Source: Bacteroides gallinarum DSM 18171 = JCM 13658 (GTDB taxonomy: Bacteria > Bacteroidota > Bacteroidia > Bacteroidales > Bacteroidaceae). From it: DNA of 64,000 bases. The notes beneath the pieces were generated by a model. It saw only the letters and a program-made list of their open reading frames with translations, ran no database searches and was not told the DNA's origin. Shown piece after piece: positions 26,698 through 35,518 of this stretch (position 1 is the first letter of the stretch; each line of letters opens with the position of its first letter). The stretch is taken from the NCBI RefSeq assembly GCF_000374365.1, contig NZ_KB894115.1, forward strand, positions 124,001-188,000, read 5' to 3'. A program made the translations under genes and the position numbers.

Positions 26698-27674
26698 ATG
26701 GCTGAAAAGTCCTCTTGCCGGTGTTCTTCTTCATACAGCCTCATGCGTTCTTGTAATGCTTCTTTTAAATTGTCGCTTTTTTTCAGTCCGAGTTTGGCAC
26801 GTATGTTCGCTCGTTGGCTGGTTATGTTTCCGCTACTCCGATGTAATAATTCGCATATTTGGCTGACGGTCTTGTCTTGCAGTATTAAACGGCAGATGTT
26901 TAATTCGGACGGGGATAAATTGGGATATATTCTCCTGATTGTATCAAGTTTACTTTTTTCCTTTTTCTGGTATGCGGCAAGGGCTGTAAAAAGATTTTCT
27001 TTGGATTGTTCCCCTATTATGTTTAACAGGGAGCTTGTCTTTTCTTCCGGGTTATTCTCGCTTAACAACTCGGCGAACGCGAATAGTTCTTCCTTTTTCA
27101 TTTGGAGACGTTTCAAAAGCATTTCCTCTTCCTCTTTTAGCAAGTTGCTACTTTTTAGCAAGCTGCTGATATTACTGTGTAAGGATCTTCCTAATAAGGG
27201 GATCATGGTGTATATGATGATGATCAAAGGCAGATAACTGTATAGGAACGGTTCGTCGGTGATAAGTGTGCAGATTGTATAGGAAGCTATGGTAAGGGAG
27301 GACAATAGGATGGAGATATTACTCATATAGGCACAGATGGAAAGCATGGTAAATAAGAGAGAGATAGTAATGTTACTCATTATCAATGCTCTTTGATAAC
27401 TATATTCATATCCGCTACATATTGAGCAATAAATTATTTCGATAAAAATCTCGATATGTATGGCTATCAGTATAATGGAAAAGGTCGTGGTCAGATTTAC
27501 TCTCTTTTTAAAATAAGCGAGAGTGCACATAATGATAAACAGGAATAATACGCTGTTAATATAATAAAACTGTTCATTGGGAAATGGAACTGAATATATG
27601 TATATGGGTGCGCATAAGACCAGCATGAGCAGGGATAGATGAAAGACTCGTTTTTGTTGATACGTTATTATCAT
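26691..27674 (-). CDS. Membrane-anchored LuxR-type regulator of the fimbrial locus (327 aa)
   Basis: Up to seven hydrophobic segments fill residues 10-190. A coiled-coil linker (SNLLKEEEEMLLKRLQMKKEE) follows, and a LuxR-type helix-turn-helix ends the protein (LSPSELNICRLILQDKTVSQICELL... ITSQRANIRAKLGL). The start at 27674 has a purine-rich AAAGAAAGAGAA leader. An ATG at 27749 is also possible, but the farthest one at 27794 falls inside the promoter -7 box and is unlikely. It is divergent from the fimbrial operon, which it probably controls in response to an envelope signal. The DNA target is unknown. Confidence 0.75.
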   Translation of the reverse strand: MIITYQQKRVFHLSLLMLVLCAPIYIYSVPFPNEQFYYINSVLFLFIIMCTLAYFKKRVNLTTTFSIILIAIHIEIFIEIIYCSICSGYEYSYQRALIMSNITISLLFTMLSICAYMSNISILLSSLTIASYTICTLITDEPFLYSYLPLIIIIYTMIPLLGRSLHSNISSLLKSSNLLKEEEEMLLKRLQMKKEELFAFAELLSENNPEEKTSSLLNIIGEQSKENLFTALAAYQKKEKSKLDTIRRIYPNLSPSELNICRLILQDKTVSQICELLHRSSGNITSQRANIRAKLGLKKSDNLKEALQERMRLYEEEHRQEDFSAMR

Positions 27675-27791
27675 TTCTCTTTCTTTTTTGTCGTAAGTTT
27701 GAGTTTTTATTGAACTTAGAAAAGAGGCGGCTTTTGTGCTGAATATCATGTATTTTATTGTTTTAAGTGTTATTAAGTATGATGTTTCTTG

Positions 27792-27799
27792 CAAAGATA
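27792..27799 (-). promoter_or_regulatory. Putative -7 box of the LuxR-type gene
   Basis: On the minus strand TATCTTTG fits the Bacteroidetes -7 consensus TAnnTTTG. Its position places the transcript start downstream of 27794 and so excludes the longest start codon of the gene. Confidence 0.45.
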
Positions 27800-27949
27800 A
27801 CTGTTTTTTTGTATGTTTAAGTACTTTTCTTTATGATGTTAAGTATTTTTAGTTGTTGTGTAAGCATGATTGGCTGCTGTGGTAAGTGTTGTAGTTGTTG
27901 TGTGGTCGTCTTTTTAAGTATTTATAAGTTTAAAATATTTGTTTTTTGC

Positions 27950-27981
27950 TTTGGAAGCTGGTTTATAAGTGTGTATTTTTG
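27950..27981 (+). promoter_or_regulatory. Putative promoter of the fimbrial operon
   Basis: TTTG at 27950-27953 and TATTTTTG at 27974-27981 are 20 bases apart, matching the Bacteroidetes sigma consensus TTTG / TAnnTTTG. The operon's first codon is at 28044. The remainder of the 27800-28043 divergent region is T- and G-rich with repeated GTTGTTGTG-like runs and holds no gene. Confidence 0.55.
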
Positions 27982-28043
27982 CGGTCGAAATTCAAGGGGG
28001 TGTAAAAGCCTGGGTTTGGATTGTCATATTAACAAATGATTAA

Positions 28044-29272
28044 ATGACGAAAAGAGGTTTTTATATTAAATGTGTATTGTTCGTGCTCGTGTTGAGTATA
28101 AGCGGAGAAATATCCGCTCAGGAGAAGCGTGATTCGGTAAGGATCTATTTTCATCAAGGAAAGGTAAATATAGATACATGTTTACTTGACAATGGGAACG
28201 AGATGGAGCGGTTTGCTAAAATCTGTTCCGCATTGAACGACTCCGTCCGTTTTATCAGGAAAATTCAAATAATAGGAGGAGCTTCCCCGGAAGGAGGGGG
28301 GCTGTTGAATGGAAGGCTGTCTGAAAAACGAGCAGAGGTTTTGTGGCGGTATATATCACCTTATATAAAGATTCCGGTATTGGAGAGGGATTTTCATTTT
28401 TCGGGAAGCGACTGGAACGGACTTATAACGATGGTGAGAGCGGATGTGAATGTTCCGGAGAGGGAGGATGTCCTTCGTTTGTTGGAGAAGATCGTCCGTT
28501 TGGAAAACCAGGACAGCCCTTATTTGGGGGAGAACTGAAAAGACTGAAAGGGGGGAGGCCATACTCATATTTGTATAAATTCCATTTTCCGAAACTTCGT
28601 TCGTCGATGGTGAAAATATGCTATGATAGTGATCCGATAAATCCCGTCAGAGATACGGTATATATACATACACGTGATACGTTGTGCATCCGTGATACCG
28701 TTACCGTCATAGCTCCGGTAAAGAAACGGCCGTTTTGCATGGCGGTGAAAACAAACTTGCTTTATGACGCTGTTTTGATACCTGACATCGGGGTTGAGTT
28801 CTGTTTGGGGAAGAACTGGTCTGTGGCCGGGAATTGGATGTATGCCTGGTGGAAAAGTGATCGGAAGCATAATTATTGGCGTATCTATGGGGGAGATGTG
28901 GAGTTGCGCCGCTGGTTCGGTCGGAGAGCGGTGGAAAAACCGTTTTCCGGGCATCATGTCGGATTGTACGGGCAGATCGTCACCTATGATTTCGAATTGG
29001 GTGGGAAAGGTTACTTGGGGGATAAATGGAGTTACGGGGGAGGCGTGGCTTACGGCTACTCGTTACCTGTGGGACATCGGTTCAATGTGGATTTCACGTT
29101 GGGAATCGGCTACCTTGGAGGATCGTACAAGGAGTACATCCCTTTGGACGGTCACTATGTATGGTAGACCACTAAAAAACGCCGCTGGTTCGGCCCGACC
29201 AAGGCGGGTATCTCTTTGGTGTGGTTGATCGGCCGTGGCAACTACAACGAGAAGAAAGGAGGCAGGCAGTGA
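28044..29272 (+). pseudogene. DUF3575 outer-membrane protein gene, broken by frameshift and amber codon
   Basis: The intact protein would have a signal peptide, an OmpA-like region and a DUF3575 beta-barrel, and would take part in fimbrial assembly. The first frame stops at 28538. The next frame (GGELKRLKGGRPYSYLYK onward) carries on the same protein after the G run 28526-28530, consistent with loss of one G. It is then cut by TAG at 29165-29167. Beyond that stop the same frame continues as TTKKRRWFGPTKAGISLVW up to TGA at 29270-29272. The natural end therefore overlaps the next start (GTGA). Two independent lesions make it non-functional unless suppressed. Confidence 0.85.
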
Positions 29273-30189
29273 TACGGATACGCTTTTGTCTGGTGTTCAT
29301 ATTTTTATGGATAGGACTGACGGCTTGTGAGCATAAGGATTTATGTTACGATCATCCGCACTTTGCCAAGGTGCGGGTAGTATTCGACTGGACCAAGATT
29401 TCCAATCATGACAAGCCTGAAGGCATGAGGGTCGTATTTTATCCGACCGACGATGAAAGCAACACGTGGATATTTGATTTCCCCGGAGGAGAGGATGGGG
29501 AAGTGGAGCTCCCCGAGAATGATTACCGGGTAATTTGCTTCAACTACGATACCGACGGGATGGTTTGGAAAGAAAACGGCAGTTACACGCTTTTTACTGC
29601 CGATACGCGTGATGTTCAGTCGCCGGATAACCGGACAATGGCTGTCACCCCACCCTGGCTGTGTGGCGACCATATAGACAGAGTTATCCTCAAGGACATT
29701 CCGGGAGGAAGCGCGGAGATAGTACGGCTAACTCCCGTAAACATGGTATGTCACTACACGTATGAGGTGAACGGTCTTCGGGGACTGGATAGGGTGGCGG
29801 ATTTGCGGGCTGTTCTTTCCGGCATGTCCGGCTCGCTTAACATGTCCGGCGACAGTTTGCCCGCCGGTCTTTCGGAGAGCCTGCTCTTTGATGGAATGGT
29901 TTCACGGAATCAGATTATAGGCGGATTCTATACGTTTGGACATTCCGCACTTGAAGGAGAGCCCAATGTTTTCCGGCTGTATCTCAAGAACCGTTCCGGC
30001 AGCATGTCTGTATTGGAACAGGACGTGAGCGACCAAGTGCATGATGTCCCGGTAGCGGGGCATGTCGGTGATGTGCATCTGGTGTTGAATTTTGATTATG
30101 AGGTACCATCCGAGCCGGGAAGTGACGGTGCGGGATTTGATGTGGACGTTGATGATTGGGATGATGTGAATATGGATATAGTGTTGTAA
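29269..30189 (+). CDS. DUF5119 fimbrial accessory lipoprotein (306 aa)
   Basis: The GTG at 29269 is chosen. It overlaps the stop of the DUF3575 gene and has AAAGGAGGC just upstream, a strong ribosome site. A lipobox GLTAC ends the signal sequence, followed by EHKDLCYDHPH, the start that marks DUF5119. Members sit in fimbrial operons next to fimbrillins and act at the cell surface, probably as anchor or minor subunit. Coupling to the broken upstream gene may lower its expression. The protein itself is full length and uninterrupted. Confidence 0.8.
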   Translation: MIRIRFCLVFIFLWIGLTACEHKDLCYDHPHFAKVRVVFDWTKISNHDKPEGMRVVFYPTDDESNTWIFDFPGGEDGEVELPENDYRVICFNYDTDGMVWKENGSYTLFTADTRDVQSPDNRTMAVTPPWLCGDHIDRVILKDIPGGSAEIVRLTPVNMVCHYTYEVNGLRGLDRVADLRAVLSGMSGSLNMSGDSLPAGLSESLLFDGMVSRNQIIGGFYTFGHSALEGEPNVFRLYLKNRSGSMSVLEQDVSDQVHDVPVAGHVGDVHLVLNFDYEVPSEPGSDGAGFDVDVDDWDDVNMDIVL

Positions 30190-30234
30190 TACGAGTTTGT
30201 TAATTATATGTATCAATTTAAATTGTTTTTATTT

Positions 30235-31356
30235 ATGAAAAAAAGTACAGTAATGCTTTGGGCAATCTTTGGAGCTCTACTCATGGGTTGCTCAGACGAG
30301 GAGATTGCGAATGTGGAAACCTCCTCACGGAATGCGATTGGTTTTAACGTGTTAAGTAATGCGGCGGAAACGAGGGCTATCCCTACTACCCCCGACAACT
30401 TGACGAGCACCGATTTCGACGTGTTCGCTTTTACGACGGATGGTACTGCCTTCATGGGAAAGGTAGACACGGATTTTGGACATGACGGAGTGAAGATCGT
30501 GTACAAAAATGGTAAGTGGGATTATGACGATGCGAACGACCTTCGTTATTGGCCTACCGAGGCTTTGGACTTTTACGCGTTCAATCCCGGAACGGTTAGT
30601 GAAGACATGATAGTGTTTTATAGTTGGGAAGCCACCAAGGATGTCCAAAAGATAAGTTATACCTGCATGGATGAGTATGGAAGCGGTACTACTCATGCAA
30701 ACTACGACGTGATGTATGCCATGGCCAAAGGCCAGACAAAAGACATGAACAACGGAATAGTGAAATTTAATTTCAAACATATTCTGTCACAGGTCGTATT
30801 CAAAGCAAAGACCCAATACGATAACATGCAGGTGGACATCGACGTGATCAAGATTCATAATTTCAAATTTGCCGGCGCCTTCACATTGCCTGCGGCAGCC
30901 GATGGAACGGGAAGTTGGAGTTCGTCTGATTTAGCATTTCCACACGCATTTACCGTAGTGAAAAACGCAAACATCACGGTCAATAGCAATACCGAAGCTA
31001 CCGATATTACCACAAATACTCCTATGCTGAATATACCACAGGAGCTGACTGCTTGGAAAGTTTCCGAAACAGCCACCAAAAGCAAGTTGGAGGCCGATAA
31101 TGCGAAGCAATGTTATCTGGAGATCGCCTGCAAAATCCGGCAGTCCGGAGCTTATCTGTTGGGTTCAGCAAGCGAATACAAAACAATTTATGTTCCGTTC
31201 GGAGATACATGGGAACAGGGCAAGCGTCATATCTACACGTTGATTTTCGGTGGTGGTTATGATGATCAGGGAGAGGCTGTGTTGAATCCGATCCAGTTTG
31301 ATGCAGAGACAACAGGCTGGGTTGATGCAGATAAAGACGTAAACGTCCAACCTTAA
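30235..31356 (+). CDS. Fimbrillin-family (FimA/Mfa-type) lipoprotein (373 aa)
   Basis: The ATG at 30235 gives a proper signal peptide (MKKSTVMLWAIFGALLMGC) with lipobox LLMGC. An upstream ATG at 30208 adds nine unneeded residues. The mature protein shows the fimbrillin pattern: N-terminal IGFNVLSNAAETRA, which can be clipped by a gingipain-like protease at the arginine, then FDVFAF, a YWP segment and a final beta-rich domain. It would be the major or a minor fimbrial subunit, exported and assembled on the outer membrane. It is the last gene of the operon, before a strong terminator. Confidence 0.82.
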   Translation: MKKSTVMLWAIFGALLMGCSDEEIANVETSSRNAIGFNVLSNAAETRAIPTTPDNLTSTDFDVFAFTTDGTAFMGKVDTDFGHDGVKIVYKNGKWDYDDANDLRYWPTEALDFYAFNPGTVSEDMIVFYSWEATKDVQKISYTCMDEYGSGTTHANYDVMYAMAKGQTKDMNNGIVKFNFKHILSQVVFKAKTQYDNMQVDIDVIKIHNFKFAGAFTLPAAADGTGSWSSSDLAFPHAFTVVKNANITVNSNTEATDITTNTPMLNIPQELTAWKVSETATKSKLEADNAKQCYLEIACKIRQSGAYLLGSASEYKTIYVPFGDTWEQGKRHIYTLIFGGGYDDQGEAVLNPIQFDAETTGWVDADKDVNVQP

Positions 31357-31379
31357 TCCAAACGTTTATTAATATCGTA

Positions 31380-31430
31380 CCCGTTGGCAGGTTAAACATA
31401 CGCAAGATTAACCCTGCCAACGGGTTTTTT
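31380..31430 (+). terminator. Rho-independent terminator of the fimbrial operon
   Basis: CCCGTTGGCAGGTTAA pairs with TTAACCCTGCCAACGGG with a one-base bulge, followed by six T residues. It lies 24 bases after the fimbrillin stop. Confidence 0.9.
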
Positions 31431-31544
31431 ATAGGGAATCGCATTTTCAATATACTTTTTGATGTGTAGGGGTGCTTTTTGCGTACCTTTTTCCTGGAGA
31501 ATTTCTTTTGTGGAGTGTTTGCCCTGTATATTCCCGATACGCTG

Positions 31545-31802
31545 TTATAGCAGGGAACTGTTTTTATCCAAGTAGTCAGATATAGCCTCTTGCAATACCG
31601 ATTTTAGCGAATCGCCTTTGCGGATCGCGATCAGCTTTAAGTTCTGGTGATAGGTTTCGTCCATGACAAAATTACAATGCACGGTTTTCGCTTTCTTCGG
31701 CTTTTGAGCCTCTTTTTGCCCGGCCGTGGATTGGATCAGGCTGTCTAATCCCCCGGTCAGCCCGGCCGACATACTGTTTTTTAAATCGTTCTTCTTTGCC
31801 AT
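31545..31802 (-). CDS. Small partition-partner protein, likely ribbon-helix-helix (85 aa)
   Basis: The N-terminal half is charged and flexible. The C-terminal half (about residues 44-85) begins CNFVMDETYHQNLKLIAI and continues with KSVLQEAISDYLDKN. This strand-helix-helix plan is that of ribbon-helix-helix DNA-binding partners of ParA. It starts 4 bases after the ParA stop, so the two genes form one unit. It probably binds the direct repeats upstream of parA and stimulates ParA. The identification is by layout and neighbourhood. Confidence 0.6.
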   Translation of the reverse strand: MAKKNDLKNSMSAGLTGGLDSLIQSTAGQKEAQKPKKAKTVHCNFVMDETYHQNLKLIAIRKGDSLKSVLQEAISDYLDKNSSLL

Positions 31803-31806
31803 ATGG

Positions 31807-32565
31807 TTACTTTATTTCTGTTAGCAGTTCGTTACATACCTTCTCGTAGTCCTCTGCCCCGGCAGATTTTGGGGCATAGTGAAAAATATCCTGCCCTTGT
31901 GTCGGGGCTTCGGCCAGCGTAATGGCGTTGCGTATATGGGTGCTGAACACTTTGCCCTGGAATGTTTCCTGTACCAGTTCCGAAACGCTCTTGTTCAGGT
32001 TCTTTCTTCCGTCGTACTGGGTTATCAGAACCCCGGCTATCGAAAGATCCGAGTTCAAACGTTGCTGCACCTTGTGGACGACCTGCATAAGTTTGGCCAT
32101 TCCACGCATTGCCAGGAATTGAGCCTGAACCGGGATAATCAACCGATCCGAGGCCGTCAGTGCGTTAAGCGTGAGCAGCGACAGCGAGGGGGGACAGTCG
32201 ATCAGGATATAATCGAATTTCTCCTTTTGGCCCTTGATAAGGTGGGCTAAGATAAGCTCCCGTCCGGCCTCGTTGATTAACTCCGTTTCAACGGCCGAGA
32301 GATCCAGGCAGGAGGGAACGACGCTAAGGCCGTCCTTATGCTCGTAGATCGGCAGGTCGTATTCGCCTTTCATCGCACCGTAGATCGTTTGGGGAAGCTC
32401 CGCAGAGAAGCCCAGCGATTCGGTCAGGTTGGCCTGCCCGTCAAGGTCGATCAAAAGAACCTTGTACCCTTTTTGACGTAACGCACCGCCCAGGTTGATC
32501 GTGGTTGTGGTCTTTCCTACTCCCCCCTTGTGATTCAATACGGAGATTACTTTTGCTTTGCTCAT
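31807..32565 (-). CDS. ParA/Soj-type partition ATPase (252 aa)
   Basis: The deviant Walker A KGGVGKTTTT is at residues 13-22, the Walker A-prime DLDGQANLTESLG follows, and Walker B is ILIDCPPSLSLL. The protein has no HTH, so it is the short type that works with a small DNA-binding partner, encoded just downstream. ParA uses ATP to move plasmid, element or chromosome copies apart. The gene lies between a fimbrial operon and an immunity island, without other replication genes nearby, so it may be a relic of a plasmid or integrated element. Confidence 0.9.
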   Translation of the reverse strand: MSKAKVISVLNHKGGVGKTTTTINLGGALRQKGYKVLLIDLDGQANLTESLGFSAELPQTIYGAMKGEYDLPIYEHKDGLSVVPSCLDLSAVETELINEAGRELILAHLIKGQKEKFDYILIDCPPSLSLLTLNALTASDRLIIPVQAQFLAMRGMAKLMQVVHKVQQRLNSDLSIAGVLITQYDGRKNLNKSVSELVQETFQGKVFSTHIRNAITLAEAPTQGQDIFHYAPKSAGAEDYEKVCNELLTEIK

Positions 32566-32597
32566 AAATTCAGTTTTTTAAATGGTTGTCATGTCCG

Positions 32598-32640
32598 CAA
32601 ATATAGTCAAAATACTAATATACTAAAAGACTAAAAGTAG
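32598..32640 (-). promoter_or_regulatory. ParA promoter with overlapping direct repeats
   Basis: On the minus strand TATATTTG (32598-32605) fits the -7 consensus TAnnTTTG. On the + strand, repeats of ATACTAA and ACTAAAAG cover 32611-32638, where the -33 box would be. They are probable operator sites for the small partner, giving autorepression. Confidence 0.5.
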
Positions 32641-32665
32641 TATTTTCGTTTTTTGCGTGTTTTTT

Positions 32666-32735
32666 GTACCGATCGGGGAAGCGTACCGAAATAAATCCTG
32701 TTTCCGTCTTTCGGTACGTTTTGTTTCTGTACCGG
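32666..32735. promoter_or_regulatory. Iteron and inverted repeat, possible centromere (parS-like)
   Basis: GTACCGA recurs at 32666-32672, and CGTACCGAAA at 32682-32691 pairs perfectly with TTTCGGTACG at 32709-32718. A further GTACCGG lies at 32729-32735. This cluster upstream of ParA is a candidate partition site. Confidence 0.5.
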
Positions 32736-32789
32736 AATTAATCAAAGACATATTAAACGAAAGAAATCAAACAACGGTAGATAGCAAAC

Positions 32790-32830
32790 GGCGTAACCTC
32801 CCCTAAAGGTCGGTTAGCCACCAAATATTA
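32790..32830 (+). repeat. Intergenic hairpin repeat, R family, copy 3
   Basis: It reads GGCGTAACCTCCCC, AAAGGTCGGTTAGCCACCAA, then ATATTATATTTAGAATGAAG, as at 2615-2662. The ATTATNTTTAGAATGAAG part also matches the bases just before the gene at 5614, so the repeat stays attached to the module A gene. Confidence 0.55.
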
Positions 32831-32838
32831 TATTTAGA

Positions 32839-33669
32839 ATGAAGAAACGGGACTATAAGGAGCAAGAACGACAACGGCGCTATTATTTCTTCGACTACCT
32901 GTTCTGGTTGGGAGAAATGGCACAGAGGCATTACAAGGGCGAGCCAAGACGCCCCGACGGGGAGTCCATGCTGATGCTTTGCATCATGATATTTATCTAT
33001 GAGCCGATCTTCCTTACAACCGCTCATTTCCTTTTCGACTCCACGGTATTTGAGTGGTTTACAGTCGCCATGATAGCCGGAATCGTCGCAATTCTCCACT
33101 ATCTATCGAATGGTCGGATATACCCGTTTTCACGAAGGGAAGCGGTCATGCAGCACTATGAGGGACGCAGGTTCAGCCCCTTCAGATGTTACTTCTTCCT
33201 GTTCTCCCTCGGCTTTCTGATGATTGCCGAAATGTACCTGTTGCCAAGCACACTGATGCGGATAGACGGGCGCAAGGCGGAGCCGGTGGAGAACACACGG
33301 ACGGAAGTTCCGCAAAGGTGGAGGGATTACCTTGCGCTGCATATCACGGTAGGAGCCCGTCAGGAAGTACCCAGCGAAGCCTTGCAATATCTGATTAATC
33401 AGGACGGTCGCACATCCCGATACGGGCAACCGGTCTATGTCATGCAGGTAAGGGAGGAAGATATGGGAGGAGAGTTCCGTGTAGGGCTATTGAACCATGC
33501 CACCTTTGATGAAATCCAAGACGGCAGCCAGAAGTTTGTCGAATGTACATGGGTCAAGGGATATACGCCGGACAGCATAAGGGTACTGCTGACCGGGTGG
33601 TACGAGGTGAGAAACACCGGGCTTTGTCCGGTGGACTCTCTGGAATGGACGGAAGATACGGAATTTTAA
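32839..33669 (+). CDS. Membrane protein, module A fused to soluble C domain (276 aa)
   Basis: Residues 1-145 equal module A of the protein at 5614: YYFFDYLFWLGE, two membrane hairpins, RREAVMQHYEGRRFSPFR and a last hydrophobic segment. From residue 150 (TRTEVPQRWRDYL) to the end (VDSLEWTEDTEF) it carries the soluble domain that in the first island belongs to the module B protein at 6054-6881. The next gene is module B without the domain. The two islands therefore differ in which membrane partner bears the C domain. Function unknown; a membrane-associated immunity role is likely only by context. Confidence 0.7.
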   Translation: MKKRDYKEQERQRRYYFFDYLFWLGEMAQRHYKGEPRRPDGESMLMLCIMIFIYEPIFLTTAHFLFDSTVFEWFTVAMIAGIVAILHYLSNGRIYPFSRREAVMQHYEGRRFSPFRCYFFLFSLGFLMIAEMYLLPSTLMRIDGRKAEPVENTRTEVPQRWRDYLALHITVGARQEVPSEALQYLINQDGRTSRYGQPVYVMQVREEDMGGEFRVGLLNHATFDEIQDGSQKFVECTWVKGYTPDSIRVLLTGWYEVRNTGLCPVDSLEWTEDTEF

Positions 33670-33682
33670 AACCTACAAAAGT

Positions 33683-34099
33683 ATGAAAAGAGCAGAAACA
33701 GGAAGACCTCATTTATTTCGCTTGATTGCGATGATACATAAAACCGCATACATCCTTGCCTACGATATGCTGCGAAGGAAAGGGGGGCATGATTGGGTGG
33801 AGCGTCGGGCTGGTGGGATAATTGGACTTCCCTATCTCTCATTAATTTTGGTGGCATTACTTACGCTAAAAGACGACCCGAATAACGGTCAGAAAATAGT
33901 TACCGGCATATTGATCGGATGGGCGGTTGTCGCAGCATGGTGCATCTCCGGATTTCAGTTCAAACCTTCTGATTGGAGAATGGAAATCCGAGAAGAACTT
34001 GATTTGCGTCCTCTATATTGGAAAAAGGCGATAGAGGTGTACTATGCCGTTGTCATTGCAGTGGCGGTAGTGGCAGGCATTGTCATGCCCAATGTATAA
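33683..34099 (+). CDS. Membrane protein, module B without C domain (138 aa)
   Basis: It matches the N-terminal 145 residues of the protein at 6054-6881 (HKTAYILAYD... and RPLYWKKAIEVYYAVV) and stops after the last membrane segment. It starts 14 bases after the module A-C gene, so the pair is kept in the same order as in the first island. The stop overlaps the convergent gene on the other strand by 17 bases. Confidence 0.65.
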   Translation: MKRAETGRPHLFRLIAMIHKTAYILAYDMLRRKGGHDWVERRAGGIIGLPYLSLILVALLTLKDDPNNGQKIVTGILIGWAVVAAWCISGFQFKPSDWRMEIREELDLRPLYWKKAIEVYYAVVIAVAVVAGIVMPNV

Positions 34100-34478
34100 A
34101 TCCGAAGTGAAACATTAGTGGGAAATTCGCTACGGTCAGGGCGATGACGATAAGGACTATTTTGGCGAGCTTCCTGCCGGAGTGTTTCATCTTTCCGTAA
34201 TATTTACGGAGCGCTTCACGCCGCCCGGCTGTGTAACGGAGCTGGCAAAATAAGTCGGGAAGAAAGCAAAGAATCATTACTATGGCAAAAGCAATTATCC
34301 AACTGAAAAGGCGAAATAGTAGCGGTATTCCAAGCGGTATGGTTATGGCAAACAGCCAGCATAGGAAAAGCAACATTCTCCCATTGAGATTGTTATGCTC
34401 TCGCTCGCTCCATTTTTCGGCTACATACCACATATAGTCGATGAAGCAGAACCGGTATTTGCGATTGTCCTTATCCAT
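34083..34478 (-). CDS. Small membrane protein, module A-like family (131 aa)
   Basis: The ATG at 34478 has GGAGGTGAGAGC directly upstream, inside the stop region of the preceding gene, so it is preferred over the ATG at 34496. The protein has YRFCFIDYMWYVAEK, two hydrophobic segments, a GRREALRKYYGKM stretch and a last membrane segment. This resembles the layout of module A and of the protein at 35519-35914. Function unknown. Confidence 0.6.
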   Translation of the reverse strand: MDKDNRKYRFCFIDYMWYVAEKWSEREHNNLNGRMLLFLCWLFAITIPLGIPLLFRLFSWIIAFAIVMILCFLPDLFCQLRYTAGRREALRKYYGKMKHSGRKLAKIVLIVIALTVANFPLMFHFGFIHWA

Positions 34479-34482
34479 GCTC

Positions 34483-34764
34483 TCACCTCCATACAAAGAA
34501 ATCGACCAATATGAGGATAATCAGAACGCTGACCAGCACTATCTTAATCCGTCGGCGTGTTTCGGGTTTGCAATCATCAAAGAACCATAGCTTTCCATGA
34601 AACTGCCACTCACATGCCCATTTCCAACGGAACAGCAACCCTGCAAGCCATAGGGCAAGCAACCCGACACCAAACAGCAACCCGTATTTAGGGTGAGCCT
34701 GCAACCACTCGAAAAACGCTTCCGCCTTGCTGTTCATAGCTTCGTATATATCGGTAACTTTCAT
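34483..34764 (-). CDS. Small membrane protein (93 aa)
   Basis: The ATG at 34764 is preferred, 10 bases after the lipoprotein stop; an ATG at 34785 is also in frame. Two hydrophobic segments (about residues 30-48 and 73-91) flank a tryptophan-rich loop (RWKWACEWQFHGKLWFF). No family was recognised. It lies in a minus-strand trio with a lipoprotein and a module A-like protein. Confidence 0.5.
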   Translation of the reverse strand: MKVTDIYEAMNSKAEAFFEWLQAHPKYGLLFGVGLLALWLAGLLFRWKWACEWQFHGKLWFFDDCKPETRRRIKIVLVSVLIILILVDFFVWR

Positions 34765-34774
34765 TGCATAATTA

Positions 34775-35383
34775 TCATTTGTCATACCATAATTCAATAT
34801 ACCAATCGCCCTCAATGTGTCTTGATGCCATACCGCCCGGTGCATCCGGATCATTCCTAACAAGCTCAATCAGGTCGTTCAGTTCCCAATTGACCGCATA
34901 GGTTGAGTCCTCCGCGAACCTGTAAGCATACTGCTTGTCCACACTCGGCCCGACAGACCAACCGGCAGAATAGTAAATGATAGAGATGCTTGGAACAATG
35001 GTGTCGGGCAGTTCCTCAATGGGAGGAATTGAGCTAAAATCGCCATGTTCAATCTGCCACAAAGTATGCCGGCTTTTGAAATACAATCTCCTACCACCCA
35101 CCGATGCAAGCAGGGAATCAAGACGCGTGCATTTTTCATTGCCAAGACTTGACAAACACAATGAATCCGTTGCGCTCCCGATTGGATAGAACGGAGGGTA
35201 AATGTCGCCATACGGGCAATTCAACAGAATTTCGGTTATTTCATTAAACGCATCTTCATGGGCATAGAAATTATGAATCATATCCTCGTCAGACGGAGGA
35301 TTGAAACCTCTGTTGCCACACCCTACGGCAATGAAAGCCACTACAGTTGCCGACAATAATACTTGCAGAAATCTACTCGCCAT
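34775..35383 (-). CDS. Lipoprotein, PPSDE family, copy 2 (202 aa)
   Basis: The ATG at 35383 gives a signal peptide with lipobox AVGC; a longer frame starts at 35434. The mature part has NPPSDEDMIHNF, HEDAFNEI and a GDWYIELWYDK ending, matching the lipoprotein at 4449-5039. It is the first gene of a minus-strand trio. A periplasmic or surface immunity role is possible. I see no catalytic motif. Confidence 0.6.
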   Translation of the reverse strand: MASRFLQVLLSATVVAFIAVGCGNRGFNPPSDEDMIHNFYAHEDAFNEITEILLNCPYGDIYPPFYPIGSATDSLCLSSLGNEKCTRLDSLLASVGGRRLYFKSRHTLWQIEHGDFSSIPPIEELPDTIVPSISIIYYSAGWSVGPSVDKQYAYRFAEDSTYAVNWELNDLIELVRNDPDAPGGMASRHIEGDWYIELWYDK

Positions 35384-35518
35384 AGCCGATAATCGTGATT
35401 CCGAACGCAAAAATAATGTTTTTCGTCCACTCAATCACCACGTTATGCCGAAAAACAATGTGCCGGATGCTCTTTGTCTGCCGTAAAAACAGTATTTTTG
35501 TAAAAATGGAAATCAGCT

